Shown here: piece by piece, positions 60,927 to 64,000 of the stretch
Numbering within the stretch: position 1 is the first letter of the stretch
Layout: each line of letters opens with the position of its first letter
NCBI GenBank assembly: GCA_029961045.1
Contig: JASBVN010000004.1
Coordinates: forward strand, 186,001-250,000
Direction: 5' to 3'
DNA length: 64,000 nt
Source of the DNA: Alicyclobacillaceae bacterium
GTDB taxonomy: Bacteria > Bacillota > Bacilli > Kyrpidiales > Kyrpidiaceae
Notes under the pieces: model-generated
The model's database searches: none
Told to the model about the DNA's origin: nothing
What the model saw: the letters and a program-made list of their open reading frames with translations, nothing else
Position numbers and translations under genes: made by a program

Positions 60927-61292
60927 TCACCATAACAGGAAGGCAAAGGCGAGCAGCCACGCCCAGGCGATCCACCACCACCACCAGCCTCCGTGCCACC
61001 ACCCCCAGCCCGGGGCAGCCCATTGCACCAACTCCACACCGAGGTGTTCCCGGACCGGCCGGGCGAGAGCGTGACGCACCCGTTGCAACTGCTGGACGTC
61101 CCCTCCTTGTAACGGAGTGGCGGCCCAGGTTGCAGAAAAGGCGAACCGGGGAGCGTAACGGCGAGGGACACTGACCAAGATCCCGTCCGGCGTCACCCGG
61201 CGGATGATACCCCGGTGTACGCCCCACGGAGTGCGGAATTCCATCCAATGCCCCACCCGTCGACGGCACACCGCATACGCGTAGGCGGCCAT
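60927..61292 (-). CDS. Small protein with Trp-rich hydrophobic C-terminus (unknown function)
   Basis: A 121-residue protein starting at ATG 61292, 6 bases after AAGGAGGT on the minus strand, a very good ribosome site. I do not recognise a named family. Residues 10-60 (RRRVGHWMEFRTPWGVHRGI followed by IRRVTPDGILVSVP) resemble a small SH3/Sm-like beta barrel. A middle segment (about 65-90) is likely helical. The last 27 residues contain 11 tryptophans, including a run of five, and end as a hydrophobic segment WAWLLAFAFLLW. The tail could insert in a membrane or the spore coat interface. It may be a spore-surface protein, but this is a guess from composition and location. Confidence 0.75.
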   Translation of the reverse strand: MAAYAYAVCRRRVGHWMEFRTPWGVHRGIIRRVTPDGILVSVPRRYAPRFAFSATWAATPLQGGDVQQLQRVRHALARPVREHLGVELVQWAAPGWGWWHGGWWWWWIAWAWLLAFAFLLW

Positions 61293-61647
61293 GTCATGCA
61301 CCTCCTTCCTGCCGGTTCCCTTATAAGAAATGCCTTGACCCGGAGGGGCGAAACGGACAGTTGTACGAGATCGGCGGTCCCGTTCCGTATGAGGAAATGC
61401 GCGGGAGCGTCCGGAGAAACTCGGCGGGCGAACTCTCGTGAACAAAGTGTTCTCCCTCTTTGAACACTTTGTTCATCTTTTTTCTTAGCCCGAAGTTTTG
61501 GATAAGATCGATTTCTTCGATCCACTCAGGGGCGGGGAGGCAGAGGATCCTACCGTTGGCATGCTTTGTGCATGCGTACTTGTGGGTGGAGCGCACGAAG
61601 AATGCGGGCGCCTCATCCATAAATCTCAGAAGGAGGATTCGACATCC
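61293..61647. other. Non-coding divergent region with palindromes upstream of the alcohol dehydrogenase
   Basis: About 355 bases between the divergent minus-strand small gene and adh. No credible gene is visible; plus-strand frames here are mirror frames of the neighbours. It holds the Shine-Dalgarno of the minus-strand gene, a long palindrome at 61439-61475, and two short inverted repeats with identical 5-base gaps: GATCGA/TCGATC (61506-61522) and GCATGC/GCATGC (61559-61575). I see no strong SigA promoter. Confidence 0.6.
61439..61484 (+). promoter_or_regulatory. Nested palindrome: two GAACA-N3-TGTTC sites forming a T-tailed hairpin
   Basis: GAACAAAGTGTTC (61440-61452) and GAACACTTTGTTC (61462-61474) are each a palindrome with a 3-base centre. 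Together they are inverted copies of each other (14-base arms with flanking T/A). TCTTTTTT follows, so the element could be a rightward terminator, or a double operator for a dimeric repressor of the downstream dehydrogenases. Confidence 0.6.
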
Positions 61648-62703
61648 ATGAGAGCGGCACGACTGATTGAACACAAAAAGCCCCTGCCTGTTCAGGAAAT
61701 ACCCGATCCCAAGCCCGGTCCGCAAGACGCCGTACTTCGCGTGGAAGCATGCGGCATTTGCCGCAGTGATTGGCACGCTTGGCAAGGAGATTGGTCTTGG
61801 ATCGGTCTGACTCCGGAATTGCCCATCACCCCCGGTCATGAGTTCGGAGGTGTTGTGGAAGAGGTAGGAAAAGAAGTAAAGAATTTTCGACGCGGCGACC
61901 GGGCCACGGTGCCGTTTCACTCCGGATGCGGTCATTGTGAATATTGCCTCAGGGGAGTCCCCAATCTCTGCGAAAACATTATGATTTACGGTCTGGTCTC
62001 CGGATTTGACGGAGGATACGCCCAGTACGTTCTAATCAAAAACGCCGACTTCAATTTGATCCGACTCCCGGAAAGTGTGGACGGGGTCACGGCCGCCGCC
62101 ATCGGCTGTCGGTACATGACGGGGTATCACGGCGTGGTACGAGGGAATGTTCAGCCGGGCGATTGGGTGGCCGTCCAAGGTGCGGGCGGCGTGGGGTTGT
62201 CCGCCATTCAGGTGGCCACGGCCCTGGGGGCGCAAGTGATCGCCGTAGATATTGACGACGTGAAGTTAGACAAAGCAAAGCGAGAGGGTGCTGTGGCCGT
62301 CGTCAATGCCAAGCGGGAAAACGTTCCGGAAGCGATTAAAGAAATTACCAAGGGCGGGGCTCACGTAGGGATTGACGCACTGGGAATTCGGGAAACCGTT
62401 CTGAATTCGGTGCTCTCCTTGCGCAAAGGGGGTCGCCACGTACAGATCGGTTTGACCACTTCAGAAGAGAGTGGCATGGTCTCACTGCCCGTGGATATGA
62501 TGACGGCCATGGAATTGGAGTTCGTCGGGAGTCTAGGCAATCCTCATCCAGCCTACCGCGGTCTGCTCAATCTCGTGGCATCCGGTCGGCTCAATCCGAA
62601 GTCTCTGGTCACCGCGGAAGTCGGCTTGGAAGACGTGTCCCGGGTATTCGAAGACATGAGCCATTTCCGCACCATGGGATTTAACGTCATCACGAAGTTT
62701 TGA
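61648..62703 (+). CDS. Zinc-dependent alcohol dehydrogenase (MDR family)
   Basis: A 351-residue medium-chain dehydrogenase. Catalytic zinc ligands are in CGICRSDWH and GHEFGGVVEEVG; the structural zinc site is CGHCEYCLRGVPNLC, and the NAD-binding motif is GAGGVGLSAIQVA. The start ATG 61648 has AAGGAGG 11 bases upstream; an in-frame upstream extension lacks similarity. The substrate is not evident; with the aldehyde dehydrogenase 67 bases downstream, an alcohol to acid route is likely. Confidence 0.93.
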   Translation: MRAARLIEHKKPLPVQEIPDPKPGPQDAVLRVEACGICRSDWHAWQGDWSWIGLTPELPITPGHEFGGVVEEVGKEVKNFRRGDRATVPFHSGCGHCEYCLRGVPNLCENIMIYGLVSGFDGGYAQYVLIKNADFNLIRLPESVDGVTAAAIGCRYMTGYHGVVRGNVQPGDWVAVQGAGGVGLSAIQVATALGAQVIAVDIDDVKLDKAKREGAVAVVNAKRENVPEAIKEITKGGAHVGIDALGIRETVLNSVLSLRKGGRHVQIGLTTSEESGMVSLPVDMMTAMELEFVGSLGNPHPAYRGLLNLVASGRLNPKSLVTAEVGLEDVSRVFEDMSHFRTMGFNVITKF

Positions 62704-62770
62704 TTTCGGCGATCGTTTTGTCGCGGGTCCAGCTCGATATAAAATTCGTTGCGGCAAAGGAGAGATATAG

Positions 62771-64000
62771 ATGGCCGTCGAGAAAACCCTACGTCCCGAA
62801 GTTTCGCGTTTTTTGCAAGGGACGAAAAAAATGTTGATCGACGGGAAATGGGTGGACGCAGTGAGCGGGAAGACATTTCCCACCTATAATCCTGCCACCG
62901 GAGAGATTTTGGCCCAAGTAGCGGAAGGAGACAAGGAGGACATCGACCGCGCTGTCCAGGCGGCCCGCCGGGCTTTCGAATCAGGCCCCTGGCCGAAAAT
63001 GACGCCGTCGGAGCGAGGCAAATTGCTCTATCGATTGGCCGACCTGTTAGAAGAACATTTGGAGGAACTGGCCCAATTGGAGACCCTGGACAACGGCAAG
63101 CCCATCCGGGAGAGCTTAAACGCGGATTTGCCGTTGACCATCGAGCATTTTCGGTATTATGCCGGTTGGGCGACCAAGGTTACCGGCCAGACCGTTCCCG
63201 TTTCGGTTCCAGGGTATTTCAACTATACTCGAAGGGAACCGGTGGGCGTAGTCGGCCAGATTATCCCTTGGAATTTTCCTTTGCTCATGGCGGCATGGAA
63301 GTTGGGAGCGGCGCTGGCCTGCGGCAACACCGTGGTGTTGAAACCCGCCGAGCAGACCCCGCTTACTGCCTTGCGTTTGGGAGAGCTGATTCTGGAAGCG
63401 GGGTTCCCGGAAGGGGTCGTCAACATTGTGCCAGGATACGGAGAAACGGCGGGTGCTGCCTTGGCTGCCCATATGGATGTGGACAAAGTCGCTTTCACCG
63501 GCTCCACGGAAGTGGGTCGTAAAATCATGCAGGCGGCATCGGGCAACGTCAAGAGGATTTCTCTGGAATTGGGAGGAAAGTCTCCTAACATCATTCTGCC
63601 GGACGCCGACTTGACCCAGGCGATCCCGGGTGCTTTGATGGGGATTTTCTTCAACGCCGGACAGGTGTGTTGTGCGGGATCCCGTTTGTACGTGGAAAAG
63701 AAGGCCTATGACACCGTGTTGAGCGAGATGGCGGCCTATGCCCGTTCGGTGAAGCAAGGTCCGGGCATTGAACCGGATACGGAACTCGGGCCACTGGTTT
63801 CCGATGAACAGTTGCAGAGGGTCAGCGGGTACATCGAAAAGGGGAAGGCGGAAGGAGCCCAAGTGGTGGTGGGCGGTACCTATAACCGGAGTGGAGGCTA
63901 CTTCGTTCAACCCACCGTGTTTGCCGACGTACGGGACGAGATGACCATCGCCAAGGAAGAGATTTTCGGTCCGGTTATTGCGGCAATGCCTTTTGAAGAG
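62771..64000 (+). CDS. NAD(P)-dependent aldehyde dehydrogenase (3' truncated by window)
   Basis: 410 codons are visible and the frame is still open at base 64000; the family length is about 490-500. Signatures: [25 protein letters not shown], the catalytic Glu in ELGGKSPN, and the nucleophile Cys in [18 protein letters not shown] precedes ATG 62771. It pairs with the alcohol dehydrogenase upstream and presumably oxidises its aldehyde product. Confidence 0.95.
   Translation, partial: MAVEKTLRPEVSRFLQGTKKMLIDGKWVDAVSGKTFPTYNPATGEILAQVAEGDKEDIDRAVQAARRAFESGPWPKMTPSERGKLLYRLADLLEEHLEELAQLETLDNGKPIRESLNADLPLTIEHFRYYAGWATKVTGQTVPVSVPGYFNYTRREPVGVVGQIIPWNFPLLMAAWKLGAALACGNTVVLKPAEQTPLTALRLGELILEAGFPEGVVNIVPGYGETAGAALAAHMDVDKVAFTGSTEVGRKIMQAASGNVKRISLELGGKSPNIILPDADLTQAIPGALMGIFFNAGQVCCAGSRLYVEKKAYDTVLSEMAAYARSVKQGPGIEPDTELGPLVSDEQLQRVSGYIEKGKAEGAQVVVGGTYNRSGGYFVQPTVFADVRDEMTIAKEEIFGPVIAAMPFEE

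Noticed and set aside
60432-61174. Plus-strand frames in the 60.4-61.2 kb stretch as genes
   Set aside because: They are mirror frames of the PLD and Trp-rich genes or Arg/Pro-rich non-coding reads without ribosome sites.
61498-61647. 50-residue N-terminal extension of the alcohol dehydrogenase
   Set aside because: The extension has no similarity to the family and no ribosome site, whereas ATG 61648 has AAGGAGG and gives the normal length.

Overview
This window is chromosomal DNA, roughly 60% G+C by eye, from an endospore-forming member of the Bacilli. The evidence is gene order plus marker genes: CotE (a coat morphogen confined to Bacilli), SpoVS, both dipicolinate synthase subunits (DpaA/DpaB), TepA, YlzJ, YmfK (DUF3388), YmdB and RNase Y lie in nearly the same order as around 143-156 degrees of the Bacillus subtilis map. 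High G+C and frequent GTG/TTG starts suggest a thermophilic lineage such as Thermoactinomycetaceae or Alicyclobacillaceae (for example Kyrpidia). I cannot settle the genus from sequence alone.

Layout. 1-12.8 kb: pyrH(partial)-frr-uppS-cdsA-dxr-rseP-ispG-proS-glycosyltransferase-polC (ribosome recycling, isoprenoid and phospholipid precursors, intramembrane proteolysis, replication). 12.8-21 kb: the nusA/infB operon rimP-nusA-rnpM-ylxQ-infB-rbfA-nrnA-truB-ribF, led by a clear SigA promoter and a conserved-looking leader hairpin. 21-28 kb: rpsO, pnp, ylxY, then mlpA-dut-nucleotidase-FAD oxidoreductase. 28-33 kb: dpaA-dpaB-asd-dapG-dapA, which makes and diverts dihydrodipicolinate to the spore core. 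33-40.9 kb: RNase J, tepA, ylzJ, ftsK/spoIIIE, ymfK, rodZ and a YhcN-like lipoprotein. 41-52.2 kb: yajQ, rimO-pgsA-cinA-DEAD helicase, SOS-controlled recA-recX, rny, ymdB, spoVS and an M19 dipeptidase.

52.4-59.7 kb is the most unusual region: cotE followed without a visible terminator by five consecutive peptide-ligase-like genes. Four encode YheC/YheD-type ATP-grasp enzymes, and one fuses an ATP-grasp-like remnant to a glutamine-synthetase-fold COOH-NH2 ligase (phiEco32 type 2). I infer a spore-coat peptide-tagging system. It is followed by a convergent phospholipase-D-like lipoprotein, a small protein with an extreme Trp-rich tail, and a separate alcohol/aldehyde dehydrogenase pair preceded by a cluster of palindromes.

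Most of the window runs left to right (plus strand); only the phospholipase D and Trp-rich genes are on the minus strand. I found no tRNA, rRNA, CRISPR array, insertion sequence or prophage.
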